A stretch of DNA of 64,000 nt from Desulfocicer vacuolatum DSM 3385 (GCF_900176365.1 NZ_FWXY01000016.1:1-64000); one strand, 5' to 3'; shown: positions 36,365-46,994, counted from the first letter of the stretch. Notes: generated by a model not told the origin, from the sequence alone. Program-made: numbers and translations.

Positions 36365-38473
36365 TCACAAAAGCCCTTTCTCACACTGGGCCTGAATGGC
36401 TGTAATGGCCACGGTGTTAACAATGTCCGTAACAGTGCATCCCCGACTCAGATCATTCACAGGATACTTCAATCCCTGGAGAAGGGGCCCCACAGCCACA
36501 GCACCCGATGATCTCTGGACAGCCTTGTAGGTGTTGTTTCCCGTGTTAAGATCAGGAAAAACAAATACCGTGGCAGCACCGGCCACATCACTCTGGGGCA
36601 ATTTGGCCTTGGCCACAAAGGAGTCCACGGCCGCATCGTACTGGATGGGCCCTTCAAGTTTCAGGCCCGGCATGACATTGTCTGCCCTTTCACGGGCAAG
36701 CTCTGCAGCCCTTCTGACCTTATCCACATCGGCCCCCTTTCCCGAAAAACCAGTGGAATAAGAAAGCATGGCCACCACCGGTTCAATGCCAAAGGTTTTG
36801 GCAGTCTGGGCCGAGGTAATGGCAATCTCAGCCAACTCCTCAGCATTGGGGTCTGGATTGATGGCGCAATCGCCATACACCAGCACCCGGTCCTCCAGGC
36901 ACATAAAAAAAACACTGGAGACAATGGAACATTCCGGGCGGGTACTCAAAATCTGAAGGGCCGGGCGAATGGTTGCTGCCGTGCTGTGGGCCGCCCCGGA
37001 CACCATACCGTCGGCATGACCGGCAAACACCATCATGGTGGCATACTCGTTGACACTGGTCATCATATCATGGGCGTACTCCGGAGTAATTCCTTTATGT
37101 TCCCGCAGGGCATAATAGCTTTGAATATACTCATCAAAAAATTCAGAATCCGGGGGATTAATAATATTCACCGATGGCATTCGAAGCCCCAGATTATTGA
37201 TCTTTGTTTCAATTTTATCCCTGTTGCCCAACAAGGTAATGTTCACCACTTCCCGCCGCATTAAAATTTCAGCAGCCCTTAATACTCTTTCCTCCTCACC
37301 TTCCGGGAGAACAACATGCTGTTTATGAGCCTTGGCTTTTTGAATCAGCTCCAACTCAAACATCTGGGGGGTTTTTATGGTGGTACGAGTCTTAATAACC
37401 TTTTCCGCCAGCTTTTCCGTATCCACATGCTTTTCAAAGGTGGCCAGAATCCGGGTGATTTTTCGCTTATCCTCGGGGAAAATGCCTGCATGGAGATTAT
37501 TGATGCGGGTGGCTGTGGGAAAGGTGTTTTCCTTAACACTTAAAATGGGACAAATACCCGGGAACCCTTCAATCAACTCCTGCACAGGTCCTGTGGGCTT
37601 CAGTCCGCCGGTGAGTATTATCCCTGCAATGCTTTTCTGGGACCGTGAGGATACCGCCGCAAGACAGGCCACAATGACATCTGCCCGATCCCCGGGGGTG
37701 ATGATTAATGCCCCATATTCAATTCTGGGCAAAAAATTCCTCAACTGCATGGCGGCAATGGTAAAATTGTACACATGGCGGGTGAGCTGATCTTCACCCC
37801 ACAACACCTCAGCCCCCAGTTCTGCCACGATTTCACTCACGGTTGGACGATTCAGTGAAGACTCTTCAGGAATGGTGTAAAGCAGTTGATTTTCACCCAG
37901 ACTATGCTTTGACAGTCGATCCATGATCTCCCACCCGGAAGCGCCATCGGTTCGGGTAACAATGGCACCAATGGTGGGACATTTTCTTTTTGCCAAAGCC
38001 GCAGAAGCTGTTTCCACAGCCTGAATGGTTTCATCCACGGTTTTTCCCTGGGACCCTGCCACCATGAGCACCGAGGCGGAAAGATTTTTACTGATTTCAG
38101 CATTGATATCAAAATCAAATTCCGATGAAGCGGTCAAGGAATCGGTTCCCTCGCACACCACAAAATCACACTGGGCTCTAAGGGCATTATAACGGTTAAT
38201 AATAATCTCAAACACCTCTTCCTGCCTGCCGTGGGAGGCAAGATCAGTGGCTTCTTCCGCAGTGAGCCCATACATTTGATCCAAGGGAATACCAAGATTA
38301 AAACAGGCGTCCATGAGCTGTAGATCTTTATTAACACCATATTTTTTCTGAACAATGGGCCGAAAAAAACCCACCTTATCAATTTTACGGGACAACAGCT
38401 CCATAACACCCATAGTAACAACGGTTTTTCCGCTGCGTGGCCCAGTGGCACTGATATACAAATTATTGGTCAT
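36365..38473 (-). CDS. pta: Phosphate acetyltransferase, long form
   Basis: A 702-residue three-domain Pta interconverting acetyl-CoA and acetyl phosphate. The N-terminal P-loop-like BioD-type domain (ISATGPRSGKTVV, residues 7-19) and a central DRTGG domain precede the catalytic PTA_PTB domain (from about 375, with LPEGEEERVLRAAEI, GMVSGAAHSTAATIRPALQI and SSVFFMCL). In acetate-oxidising or fermenting sulfate reducers it works with acetate kinase, which is not in this window. The ribosome binding site is weak. A long inverted repeat CCTGTTTTGGG/CCCAAACAGG (38549-38604) lies upstream. Confidence 0.95.
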   Translation of the reverse strand: MTNNLYISATGPRSGKTVVTMGVMELLSRKIDKVGFFRPIVQKKYGVNKDLQLMDACFNLGIPLDQMYGLTAEEATDLASHGRQEEVFEIIINRYNALRAQCDFVVCEGTDSLTASSEFDFDINAEISKNLSASVLMVAGSQGKTVDETIQAVETASAALAKRKCPTIGAIVTRTDGASGWEIMDRLSKHSLGENQLLYTIPEESSLNRPTVSEIVAELGAEVLWGEDQLTRHVYNFTIAAMQLRNFLPRIEYGALIITPGDRADVIVACLAAVSSRSQKSIAGIILTGGLKPTGPVQELIEGFPGICPILSVKENTFPTATRINNLHAGIFPEDKRKITRILATFEKHVDTEKLAEKVIKTRTTIKTPQMFELELIQKAKAHKQHVVLPEGEEERVLRAAEILMRREVVNITLLGNRDKIETKINNLGLRMPSVNIINPPDSEFFDEYIQSYYALREHKGITPEYAHDMMTSVNEYATMMVFAGHADGMVSGAAHSTAATIRPALQILSTRPECSIVSSVFFMCLEDRVLVYGDCAINPDPNAEELAEIAITSAQTAKTFGIEPVVAMLSYSTGFSGKGADVDKVRRAAELARERADNVMPGLKLEGPIQYDAAVDSFVAKAKLPQSDVAGAATVFVFPDLNTGNNTYKAVQRSSGAVAVGPLLQGLKYPVNDLSRGCTVTDIVNTVAITAIQAQCEKGLL

Positions 38474-38761
38474 GATATATCTTTATTTATCCTAAGAAGT
38501 TAGAATGACAACACGCAAGTAAATATTCGGTCAGCACCCCATTTTCACCTGTTTTGGGCCTGCTCACATAACAATAGTATGCCACACAGTCCCAAACAGG
38601 CAAATATGGAGCACTGTACAAACATTTACATTCCCAAGCCGAATATTCAATATTAAGTGAAACTTATAGGTGGCAAAAAGGCTCCATCCCATACAAATGC
38701 ATTACAAATATTGCGGATCGACTTTTCACAGGTTCATCAAGTTGTGTTTTTTTTGACAGAC

Positions 38762-40453
38762 TCACACCTCCGCCTGCCCCATGATTTTTTCCAAAATCAC
38801 CATGGTAATCATGTAAGTGGGTCGAACCCCTTCCATACCCATGGCACCGGCAGCCAGAGTATTGCCGGTCATCAAGGGATTATCCGAAGCATAATAGGCA
38901 TACCGCACAGACACCCCCGGCAAAATATTACCTTTGATCACCGATGCATTAATGGCTTTATGATAATGCCCCCCTTCCATCTCCAGCCCCACGGCATTCC
39001 AGTCGGATTGAAACATCCCCAGCACATCTTTATTTTGCAGGGAAGTTCCCAGCACCGTGGCCATGGTCCCCCTGTGAACGGAAATATCTGCATCAAAATC
39101 TTCGGAGGTAAGATCATTGGAAAAAAGATAGTTATCCGACGTCCCCTCCAGCACATGGGCCGTTGCCAGCATGATATCCCCTTTTTCACCGGTGAGGGTA
39201 CCGGCTTTTCCCATGATGGAGATGGAGGCAAGGTTCAACGCCCAGGTGCCGGAGCTGTCTTGTCCGGGCTTGAGCAATTGCTCCATCAACTCAAAGGCCT
39301 GGGCGCCAAATGCATAATCCATGACAAGAATCACCGGCATGCGGTCAAGGGGCTGGGAGAACGCCAGATTTAAACCGGGGTGACAGGGCACATCCTCGAG
39401 CATGGCCGTATCAATGAGCTGACAATGGGTATTAGAGCCCGATTCATCGGACAATTGCACAAGCCCATTTGTTTCGGCAAATGCCTGGATGGTATGGGTT
39501 TCATTTTTAATGGAATTAAAAAAATGATAAATATCAGAATTATCCAGGTCAGGATTTTTCCGGACCAATGCGCCATACCCATACAACACATTGAGCACAC
39601 TGTGCAGATTGGCACTGATAATGTGCAAAGGCCGGTTTTTCAACCCCATCTCTGACAGATGTTTTTTAATCTTGGCGGCCCATATTTTACCATACTTTTG
39701 ATGCCCGATAATGCTCATAAGAGAAGGAGCAAAGTAAATGACCAGTGCATTTTCTCTGGCCAGCTTCTCATTTTCAATGCGCCGCCCCAAATGATAAATC
39801 AAGGAAAAAAGACCTGTGTTACTTTGAGATTCAATGCGATTTTTTTCCAGATACTCATAGGTCTCACGGGTTTCATTGTAAGGTCGCCCCAGAATAATAC
39901 TTAAATTCCACAGGGCGGAATCCAACTCACCCATACTCAACTCCCCAACGTGATCCACCACCTTTTCAAGGCGTCCCCACTCAATGCGAATGTTGCCATA
40001 ATCATCGTGCATTCTAAGATAAATCTTCTTGGCCTCGATGTTGAGAAAGGTCATATGGGTAATGATATCGTAGATTTCACTGATTCCCCGGGAAACAATG
40101 AAACAAAATTCATGCTCACTGATCCGATAGGAAACCCGCCTTCTTTTAAGAGGTTCAATTCGTTTAAAGGGAGTGTCCTCAAAATCGTCCTCATCGGTGA
40201 GGATAATCTTGGTACTTTTTTCCACACCCTGGGGAAGGCGATCGATAACATATTCAAGCCCTTTTAGTTCCACCACCTTTGCATCGTTCATGGTGCCGTA
40301 TATTTCCGGACTCAAATCCCTTAAACACCCCTCAAGGGCCTTGCCGAATCGACCGGAAGGACGATAAAACCCCCTTATGGCAAGGGAGTCTGTAATGGTT
40401 TTAAACTCCCGGATGGCGACCCGGGCCCGCTGGGATTCTTTTAAATGTTCCAT
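38762..40453 (-). CDS. Uncharacterised 563-residue protein with nucleoside-phosphorylase-like C-terminus
   Basis: The N-terminal ~290 residues are not recognised. The C-terminal part has the look of the purine nucleoside phosphorylase/AMP nucleosidase fold: ILVMDYAFGAQAFELME, GKAGTLTGEKGDIMLAT (a G-x-x-G then G-D-I pattern), and GLEMEGGHYHKAI, where E-M-E is the ribose-contacting motif of that superfamily. YYASDNPLMTG could be the base-binding loop. The assignment is inference from motifs. The start ATG has AGGAGG. Its stop is 288 bases upstream of pta on the same strand, so linkage to pta is weak. Confidence 0.75.
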   Translation of the reverse strand: MEHLKESQRARVAIREFKTITDSLAIRGFYRPSGRFGKALEGCLRDLSPEIYGTMNDAKVVELKGLEYVIDRLPQGVEKSTKIILTDEDDFEDTPFKRIEPLKRRRVSYRISEHEFCFIVSRGISEIYDIITHMTFLNIEAKKIYLRMHDDYGNIRIEWGRLEKVVDHVGELSMGELDSALWNLSIILGRPYNETRETYEYLEKNRIESQSNTGLFSLIYHLGRRIENEKLARENALVIYFAPSLMSIIGHQKYGKIWAAKIKKHLSEMGLKNRPLHIISANLHSVLNVLYGYGALVRKNPDLDNSDIYHFFNSIKNETHTIQAFAETNGLVQLSDESGSNTHCQLIDTAMLEDVPCHPGLNLAFSQPLDRMPVILVMDYAFGAQAFELMEQLLKPGQDSSGTWALNLASISIMGKAGTLTGEKGDIMLATAHVLEGTSDNYLFSNDLTSEDFDADISVHRGTMATVLGTSLQNKDVLGMFQSDWNAVGLEMEGGHYHKAINASVIKGNILPGVSVRYAYYASDNPLMTGNTLAAGAMGMEGVRPTYMITMVILEKIMGQAEV

Positions 40454-41138
40454 TCACCCTCCTTTGCTCTCCAATGAGCGCCTGCCTGTTTCTTTATTTA
40501 TTTATGGTCGCCCGGCACAGCCAGCCATGGTAAATCCAATTGTCGGTATCATATCATATGGCAAAAACCAAGTCTTTAAATTTAACGCGCTGTGAATAAA
40601 GAAACCCCACGAAAGCGCACTATTGCCCTAAAAGAACGCTCAAATTTAAATGCGCGCGCCAACAAAATTGACCATGGTATCAGGCATTGGTGAGAATCAA
40701 ATGAATGGGACTTAAGAAGGCTTACCCATTGCCGGGGAGCAATGCCAGTAAGGAAAAAACATATTTTTTGAGAGGAGAGAACATCCTTTTTTCTATGCCT
40801 TTGGATAAAAACATCAAAAAGGTGTTGCCGGAGCATGGTGCAGATCATAAACCATGGCAGTTATTTTAATCCAGCTCTGTCCACAACAAAACTCAAAATG
40901 CGCCCTTGATTTGGCAAATATTTACCTTATTTGAAAAGAATTTCTTATAAGAACGGACACATCTTTGCGGGCATAGCCAATATTAAAAATGGTATTATGC
41001 AACCCTTGACGGCCAGCCTGTCCAGAACGAAAGCGTCGGAGAAATTCTTACCCTTTGATTTCCAATGTTCCAGACAGATCAGCCATCGGGGCTGTGATGA
41101 AGGCAATCGAAGATCACCTTTTAACACAAAAGACAACT
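40454..41138. other. Long intergenic region with repeat
   Basis: 685 bases with no supported gene; the short open frames lack ribosome binding sites and recognisable protein sequence. It contains repeat copy 10 (40847-40929) and two similar AT/GC blocks, TTTAAATTTAACGCGC near 40575 and AAATTTAAATGCGCGC near 40642. Confidence 0.55.
40847..40929 (+). repeat. Dispersed palindromic repeat, copy 10 (diverged)
   Basis: CATGGCAGTTATTTTAATCC, then CTCTGTCCACAACAAAACTC, then CCTTGATTTGGCAAATATTT; all sections recognisable but degenerate. Confidence 0.7.
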
Positions 41139-41726
41139 TTAAAGATTAAGCCTTACCCAGTTCATATCTTTTAAAAGATCCTTAGTTATCTGAATAATTT
41201 CCTTGTTATCTGCCGGTTTCTCAATAAACGCGTCAGCACCTGCTTCCATGATTTCAGAACGATTTTCCTTGGTGCTGTATCCTGTGAGAATCAAAATCTT
41301 AATATGTGATGTGGATTCGTTGGATTTCAGAAAACGACACACCTCAAACCCATCCATTTTCGGCATGACAAGATCAAGAATAATCAAATCCGGATTAAAC
41401 TCCTTGGATTTAACGCCAGCTTCAAATCCATTCAAAGCAGTCTCAACCTCACACTTTTTCCGGGTGAATAGTTTTTGCAGCCCCTGGACAATGAGGGGCT
41501 CATCATCAACAATGAGAATTCTGGGAGAGGCGTCCAGCTGTCTGCTGATATACTTAATCCCATGCCCTCTTAAGGCATCCTCCAGGTCACTTTTAGCAAT
41601 GCGATGATGTCCGCCCGGGGTTACGAAACTTTTGATTTTACCGGCCTTGACCCAGCGCCACATGGTCATCCGGGTTACACTGCAAAATTTTGCTGCTTGG
41701 GGTATTGTTAAGATTTCCGTATTCAT
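41139..41726 (-). CDS. Response regulator with N-terminal excisionase/MerR-type HTH
   Basis: A 195-residue regulator with reversed domain order. Residues 1-60 form a DNA-binding domain of the excisionase/MerR type (IPQAAKFCSVTRMTMWRWVK, then FVTPGGHHRI, a wing typical of helix_turn_helix_17 proteins). After a short linker comes a complete receiver domain: ILIVDDEP acidic pair, IILDLVMPKMDG with the phospho-acceptor aspartate, ILTGYS, and the FIEKPAD lysine. The ATG at 41726 follows AAAGGA; an in-frame start 36 bases earlier is less likely. No histidine kinase is adjacent, so it is an orphan. Its target is unknown. Confidence 0.88.
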   Translation of the reverse strand: MNTEILTIPQAAKFCSVTRMTMWRWVKAGKIKSFVTPGGHHRIAKSDLEDALRGHGIKYISRQLDASPRILIVDDEPLIVQGLQKLFTRKKCEVETALNGFEAGVKSKEFNPDLIILDLVMPKMDGFEVCRFLKSNESTSHIKILILTGYSTKENRSEIMEAGADAFIEKPADNKEIIQITKDLLKDMNWVRLNL

Positions 41727-41779
41727 ATCAATTCCTTTCTTTTTTCTGTTAAAATCATACACATTAAATATTACATCAT

Positions 41780-41865
41780 TATATAACTGCCACGGACAGA
41801 CCCCATATTAAGCTCTGTCTGTCCACAACAAAGCAAAAATTTTCCCCGATTTATCGGGATTTTTC
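41780..41865 (+). repeat. Dispersed palindromic repeat, copy 11
   Basis: TATATAACTGCCACGGACAG, then CTCTGTCTGTCCACAACAAA. Its right part is replaced by a compact hairpin CCCGAT-TT-ATCGGG followed by T residues on the plus strand, at the end of pgi. Confidence 0.82.
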
Positions 41866-43550
41866 TATTCTGGATTATAAAAACCGCCCCACGTCTCCCC
41901 CCTCACCATGGACTTAAAGGTATTGATCAGCCCATTGGTGGATGAATCATGGTTTGTCACTGCGTCCGGGGTTCCCAGCTCCGGAAGAATTTTTCGGGCC
42001 AAATCTTTACCGAGCTCCACCCCCCACTGGTCAAAGGAAAAAATATTCCATATGACTCCCTGGGTAAAAATCTTATGCTCATACATGGCAATGAGACTGC
42101 CAAGGATACGGGGAGTCAACTGCTTGAACAATATGGAGTTGGTGGGACGATTTCCCTGGAACACACGATGGGGAACCAAAGTTTCCAGGCTCAAAGAATT
42201 CCCGCCGGCATCTTTCATTTCCCGGATCACCGCCTGTTCATCCCGCCCGGACAACAGTGCTTCGGTCTGGGCAAAAAAATTGGACAACAAAATTTCATGG
42301 TGCGCTCCCATGGGGTTGTGACTCAGGGCCGGGGCCAGAAAATCTGCCGGCACCATGCGGGTCCCCTGGTGAATCAACTGATAAAAAGCATGCTGACCAT
42401 TGGTACCGGGCTCTCCCCAGATGATGGGTCCTGTATGATAAACAACTTTTTTGCCGCTGCGATCAATACTTTTTCCATTGCTCTCCATGTTGGCCTGCTG
42501 AAAATAAGCAGGAAAGCGATGCATATATTGATCATAGGGCAAAATGGCTTCGGTGTGGGCACCAAAAAAATTATTATACCAGACACCGATGAGAGCCAGC
42601 ACCACAGGAATGTTTTTCTCCAGGGGAGTGGTGCGAAAATGCTCATCCATTTCATATCCTCCCCGGAGAAGTGCATCGAAATGGTCGTATCCCACATAGC
42701 AGACAATGGAAAGACCAATGGCGGACCACAGGGAATAGCGGCCACCCACCCAGTCCCAGAATTCAAACCGATTGGCCGGAGAAATACCAAAGGCATCCAC
42801 GGCAGATGCATTGGTGGATATGGCCACAAAGTGCTTTTCAATGTGCGCCTTATCCCCGGCATGGGACAAAAACCACTCCCGGGCAGAATGGGCATTGGTC
42901 ATGGTCTCCTGGGTGGTGAAAGTCTTGGATGCCACCAGAAACAAAGTGGTTTCAGGATTTATGTTTTTCAATATTTCTGCCAGGTGGGTACCATCAATAT
43001 TGGAAACAAAATAAACAGACACCCCTTTTCTGGCAAAGGGCCTAAGGGATTCCGTCACCATGAGAGGCCCGAGATCAGAGCCGCCAATACCGATATTTAC
43101 AAAGGTATTAATAGCTTTCCCTGTATATCCCCTCAGCTTACCCAAATCAATTTCCCGGGAAAATTGCTTCATTTTTGCCAGAACTCGCTTCACTCCGGGC
43201 ATCACATCCTGTCCCTGGAATAAAACAGGAAAATTGCCTTTATTTCTAAGGGCGGTGTGAAGTACGGCCCTGTTTTCCGTTGCATTGATGAGCTCTCCGG
43301 AAAACATTTTGTCCACGGCCCCGGACAGATCCAGACGACGGGCAAGGGATATCAGCAAGCTCAACGTCTGTTCAGTGATAATATTTTTGGAAAAATCCAC
43401 CAGGATATCGTTAAACCGGATAGAAAAACGATGGAATCGATGCAAATCCCGGGCAAACAAATCTTTCATGTGAACCGCCTTCATCTCCAGAAAATGCGAT
43501 TCCAGCCGTTGCCATTCATCTGTCTGTATGGGAGATATGGTCTTCAGCAC
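41865..43550 (-). CDS. pgi: Glucose-6-phosphate isomerase
   Basis: A 561-residue enzyme interconverting glucose 6-phosphate and fructose 6-phosphate. The two SIS subdomains carry the signatures [12 protein letters not shown] and [13 protein letters not shown], and the [19 protein letters not shown] stretch holds the catalytic glutamate/histidine region. The C-terminal [11 protein letters not shown] is also canonical. The length is normal for the long bacterial form. The start is GTG at 43550 after GTGAGG. Downstream on the same strand lies the HTH-receiver regulator, separated by 138 bases and a repeat, so the two are probably independent. Confidence 0.96.
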   Translation of the reverse strand: MLKTISPIQTDEWQRLESHFLEMKAVHMKDLFARDLHRFHRFSIRFNDILVDFSKNIITEQTLSLLISLARRLDLSGAVDKMFSGELINATENRAVLHTALRNKGNFPVLFQGQDVMPGVKRVLAKMKQFSREIDLGKLRGYTGKAINTFVNIGIGGSDLGPLMVTESLRPFARKGVSVYFVSNIDGTHLAEILKNINPETTLFLVASKTFTTQETMTNAHSAREWFLSHAGDKAHIEKHFVAISTNASAVDAFGISPANRFEFWDWVGGRYSLWSAIGLSIVCYVGYDHFDALLRGGYEMDEHFRTTPLEKNIPVVLALIGVWYNNFFGAHTEAILPYDQYMHRFPAYFQQANMESNGKSIDRSGKKVVYHTGPIIWGEPGTNGQHAFYQLIHQGTRMVPADFLAPALSHNPMGAHHEILLSNFFAQTEALLSGRDEQAVIREMKDAGGNSLSLETLVPHRVFQGNRPTNSILFKQLTPRILGSLIAMYEHKIFTQGVIWNIFSFDQWGVELGKDLARKILPELGTPDAVTNHDSSTNGLINTFKSMVRGETWGGFYNPE

Positions 43551-44324
43551 AATACCTCACTTTAATTACACTTAATTCACGGAAGAAAACAGTCATAACA
43601 TTCTGTTTCCAGAACCTGTCGTTGCAGATTTCAAGAACATCCGTTTAGTTAAATTAATTTATATGAAACAACCATCAATTAACGTCTTATTTTTTGAGCA
43701 TAAGGTAGAAGCACCGCCTCTCTTTTACTGTTACATTTAACCACACATTCTTTATAATTTCAACAACTTATTAAAATATAATATGTTTTTTATAAAACCC
43801 CTTGAATTTACAACATAAAATACAATACCACACAACCCCTGAACACCGTTTGTTTGGAAACCGCAGATGCAGCAACTATTTATTTTAGGAGTACTATCTC
43901 TGGATAAAAATAATCGGGCAATGGGTTCAAAAAATGGCGATTGTACTTTTTGAAAACCCAAAGCGTCATTTATCGATAAAAGCACAACACACCAATGACA
44001 TGATCCTATTTTTTTTATAACCGCCATGGGCGCACCATATTCCAACCTCGGCCCACCCACACAAAGCTTGAAAAAACAGTGGTTCCCAGAATTTTTCATC
44101 CAAACAGCCACTGCCGACCCCGGCTACGATATAAAAAAAGATATGTTTTTCATTGACAATGCCCCACCCATTGGTTCATTTATGAAAATTTGATCGGAAG
44201 AAGCACATGCGGGTAAGCTTGGGATAAATTCAAAGAAAGATTATGATAAAACAATATTTGGACCGTTGCTGCATCACAAAACATGACAGCAGGCATTAAC
44301 ATCACAGTAATTTAGAGGGAAATA
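43551..44324. other. Long intergenic region between pgi and GntR gene
   Basis: 774 AT-rich bases between divergent genes. It contains repeat copy 12 (44016-44080). A 119-codon minus-strand frame (43752-44111) runs through the repeat and is not credible. Promoters of pgi and the GntR gene should be at the two ends; no consensus stands out. Confidence 0.55.
44016..44080 (+). repeat. Dispersed palindromic repeat, copy 12
   Basis: TTATAACCGCCATGGGCGCA, then CTCGGCCCACCCACACAAAG and CTTGAAA; left and centre only. Confidence 0.8.
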
Positions 44325-45059
44325 ATGAAATTTGATGCAGTGCACATCAATTCCGCACCGGAACTTTTGGTAAAAGAGATCATCAAGCAGATTCAAGCGG
44401 GACACCTCACCCCCGGCGATGCCCTGCCCTCCCAACGCGCCCTTGCAAAAATGTTCAAGGTGGGTCTGGGATCGGTGCGGGAAGCCATAAAAATTCTCAA
44501 TGTCATGGGTTACCTTCATGTGATCAGAGGCAAAGGAACCTATATTTCAGAAACCGCCCTTGACACAAAGGCACACCCATCCAAGCTGGAAAAAGCTTTT
44601 GAAGTGGTTTCGCTGGCAGAATTAATGAAAGCCAGGGAAATTCTTGAGTGTGAAGCCGCGGCCATGGCGTCACAGGAGGGGGACAAAGAAGCCATTGCCC
44701 AATTGAGACACATTGGAGAGCAAATGGATTTTAACAACAAAAACACAAATTTCTACTATAGGACTGATTTCAATTTTCACATGGCAGTGGCAGATGCCAC
44801 CCACAACAAAGCCATCATCGAGCTTCTCAAGATTCTTGTGGACAAAGCCCATGAGCATGTGGGCCTCATGGATGATTCTCTGAGCATATCCATGCCCCCC
44901 AATGCCCACACAGCCATCATTACGGCAAAAAATGTCATTGAAGCCATTGCAGCAGGCGATGGCGCAAAGGCCAGAAAAGAGATGCTGGATCATTTAAACA
45001 TTGTCAAAGCCAATCTACACAATGAATTTCCAGGCACCACCCCCATAAAAAAAATTTAA
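44325..45059 (+). CDS. GntR-family regulator, FadR subfamily
   Basis: A 244-residue regulator with an N-terminal winged helix-turn-helix (LPSQRALAKMFKVGLGSVRE, then VIRGKGTYI wing, residues ~25-75) and a C-terminal all-helical FCD ligand domain (from about 90). The FCD metal positions are suggested by RTDFNFHMAVADATHN (D and H) and later histidines. Family members respond to organic acids or acyl-CoA. The start has AGAGGGAA upstream. It is convergent with the sigma-54 activator and has no enzyme gene beside it, so the target is not evident. Confidence 0.92.
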   Translation: MKFDAVHINSAPELLVKEIIKQIQAGHLTPGDALPSQRALAKMFKVGLGSVREAIKILNVMGYLHVIRGKGTYISETALDTKAHPSKLEKAFEVVSLAELMKAREILECEAAAMASQEGDKEAIAQLRHIGEQMDFNNKNTNFYYRTDFNFHMAVADATHNKAIIELLKILVDKAHEHVGLMDDSLSISMPPNAHTAIITAKNVIEAIAAGDGAKARKEMLDHLNIVKANLHNEFPGTTPIKKI

Positions 45060-45142
45060 TTTCCCCCGCTCACGCCACATTTTTCACCTAAATAAAGAAG
45101 GAGACAGGCGGATGCCCATGGATAAAACATCCCATGCAACCG

Positions 45143-46624
45143 TCAATTTACAATGAAATCCTTACGATTAATTTTAAATTTTTTTAATTTATAATGAAGG
45201 GATTGGGGAGAGATGCCAAGCATCCTTGCGGCCCCTGCTGCATTGCCGCCGCTTCTTTGCAAGGCATTACACAGGGAATTGTGTTCATTGGCGTTTTGAA
45301 TATCAGAAAGGCTCGGGGAACTTTCCTGCCCCCCCACCTCTCCGTAACACAGAGGGATCAAAGAATCCACGCCGGGCGCAGCCATGCCTTTGCCACCGGA
45401 ATCATCCAGGGAGTTGAGCACATGAACGGGCAGGTGCCCTAAGCGTATCAGGGTTTCCCCATTCACCATATTCATGGCCCCTTCAATGACATGTTCAAGT
45501 TCCCGGACATTGCCCGGCCAATGGTAATTTAAGAAAAGGGAACTCACCCGACGGGAAAGTCCGGTAACCCGCTCTCCCAGGGACCCATTAAATTTACGAA
45601 CAAAATGACTCACCAACAACTCCATATCGTTCCGCCGGTCCCTCAATGGTGGAATCATTATAAATACCACGCCCATTCGATAGAACAGATCCTGGCGAAG
45701 GGAACCGGACTCAATGATCTCCCGGGGATCCCTACCCACGGCACTGATGATTTTAATATCAAGATGAATCTCCTCCAGAGAGCCCAACCTACGCACTTTT
45801 TTCTCCTGAACCACCCTTAAAAGTTTGGCCTGAAGGGTGATGGGCATGGAATCGAGTTCATCTAAAAATATGGTACCTCCATTGGCCTGTTCAAACAAAC
45901 CCGATTTTTCAATGGCACCGGTGAACGCCCCCCGGGAGGTGCCAAAAAGGATACCTTCCAAAAGATTTTCCGGAATGGCAGCACAGTTAATGGGGATAAA
46001 TTTATGCCCGGAACGCCTTCGATGGTTATGTATGGACTGGGCAAACAACTCCTTGCCGGTGCCGGTCTCCCCTGAAAGCATTATGGGAGAGGGAGACTCT
46101 GATGCCATTTTTGCCGTTTTTACCGCATGGAAAAGCCCCCCGTTCTCTCCCACCATATCGGAAAAGGTGTAGCGGGTACCATTTCCTTTCCCCTGGCACG
46201 ATTTTTTAGGTTGATCGGAGGAGATAATGGTTTCCAGCATCTGGTAATCCTTTGTAAAACTAATTGCCCCCACCACCTTTCCATCACTATTAAATAGGGG
46301 AAATACATTGCTGATGACATTTGACATTTTACCCAGACGGGTGCGATACATAATCACCTTGTTCCTGACGGCTTTACCCGTTCGGATACAAGCCATGGTG
46401 GTGGAATTTTTTTCATTGAGCTGATAAATATCAGTAATTTTTTTCCCCGGGGCATAATCCATATCAAGATCATCAATCTTTGCCATGGCTCGGTTGTAAT
46501 ACAAAACTTCTCCATGGACATCTGCAATGATAACCCCTTCATGCAGGTCCCTTAAAATCAAAAATGCGTTGGCGTTATCTGTGATACCCAACTTTTTTTG
46601 CAACAAATGAATATCCAAGGTCAT
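45143..46624 (-). CDS. Sigma-54-dependent transcriptional activator with PAS domain
   Basis: A 493-residue enhancer-binding protein. An N-terminal PAS domain (~15-125, LHEGVIIADVHGEVLYYN) senses an unknown signal. The AAA+ domain has Walker A GETGTGKE (185-192), the sigma-54 contact loop GAFTGA (232-237) and the FLDELDSMP Walker B. The C-terminal Fis-type HTH is NAAGAARMLGISPQSLHYKL. There is no receiver domain, so control is probably ligand- or redox-based. The ATG at 46624 follows TAGGAG; the upstream TTG is rejected. It is divergent from the MttB-family gene, which has a -24/-12 promoter, making that gene its likely target. Confidence 0.93.
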   Translation of the reverse strand: MTLDIHLLQKKLGITDNANAFLILRDLHEGVIIADVHGEVLYYNRAMAKIDDLDMDYAPGKKITDIYQLNEKNSTTMACIRTGKAVRNKVIMYRTRLGKMSNVISNVFPLFNSDGKVVGAISFTKDYQMLETIISSDQPKKSCQGKGNGTRYTFSDMVGENGGLFHAVKTAKMASESPSPIMLSGETGTGKELFAQSIHNHRRRSGHKFIPINCAAIPENLLEGILFGTSRGAFTGAIEKSGLFEQANGGTIFLDELDSMPITLQAKLLRVVQEKKVRRLGSLEEIHLDIKIISAVGRDPREIIESGSLRQDLFYRMGVVFIMIPPLRDRRNDMELLVSHFVRKFNGSLGERVTGLSRRVSSLFLNYHWPGNVRELEHVIEGAMNMVNGETLIRLGHLPVHVLNSLDDSGGKGMAAPGVDSLIPLCYGEVGGQESSPSLSDIQNANEHNSLCNALQRSGGNAAGAARMLGISPQSLHYKLKKFKINRKDFIVN

Positions 46625-46934
46625 TGAGACTCCTATGTCAGGCAAATAAAAATTTTTTTATATACCTATTACAGCCGTTCATTGATTGTCAAGTCAAAAC
46701 CGCCTTACAGAAAGCCCCCTGATCCCCCTGATATTATAAATTATTTTCTTAAAATTCAACACCCTTGAGCCATCCCCCCTGTTTTCATAAGCGCCGCGCC
46801 ACCACCGGATCACTGGCATGGAAATCAAATTTATTTAATTTTACAGAGAAGCCTCCCTCCCATTTACCAACCGAATGAACCCCACTCCTTGATCCCGCAA
46901 AAATTCAATCCCGACAATCTCACCTACATTCCAT

Positions 46935-46946
46935 GGGGTTAACCCC
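46935..46946. promoter_or_regulatory. Candidate enhancer palindrome
   Basis: GGGGTTAACCCC, a perfect 12-base dyad about 80 bases upstream of the start expected from the sigma-54 promoter, where an upstream activating sequence would sit. Confidence 0.45.
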
Positions 46947-46994
46947 CACATGATGCCCCGGGCTTTGCCATGGACATCCCCCAAAAACACAATA

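Noticed and set aside
40582-41149. Short frames in the region upstream of the HTH-receiver gene
   Set aside because: No ribosome binding sites, no recognisable protein features, and overlap with a repeat copy.
41949-43223. 424-codon plus-strand frame
   Set aside because: Antisense to pgi, whose catalytic motifs are complete; the frame is open only by base composition.
43752-44111. 119-codon minus-strand frame between pgi and the GntR gene
   Set aside because: It runs through repeat copy 12, has no ribosome binding site, and part of its sequence is simply the translated repeat, as seen in similar frames at 19626-19811 and 56078-56287.
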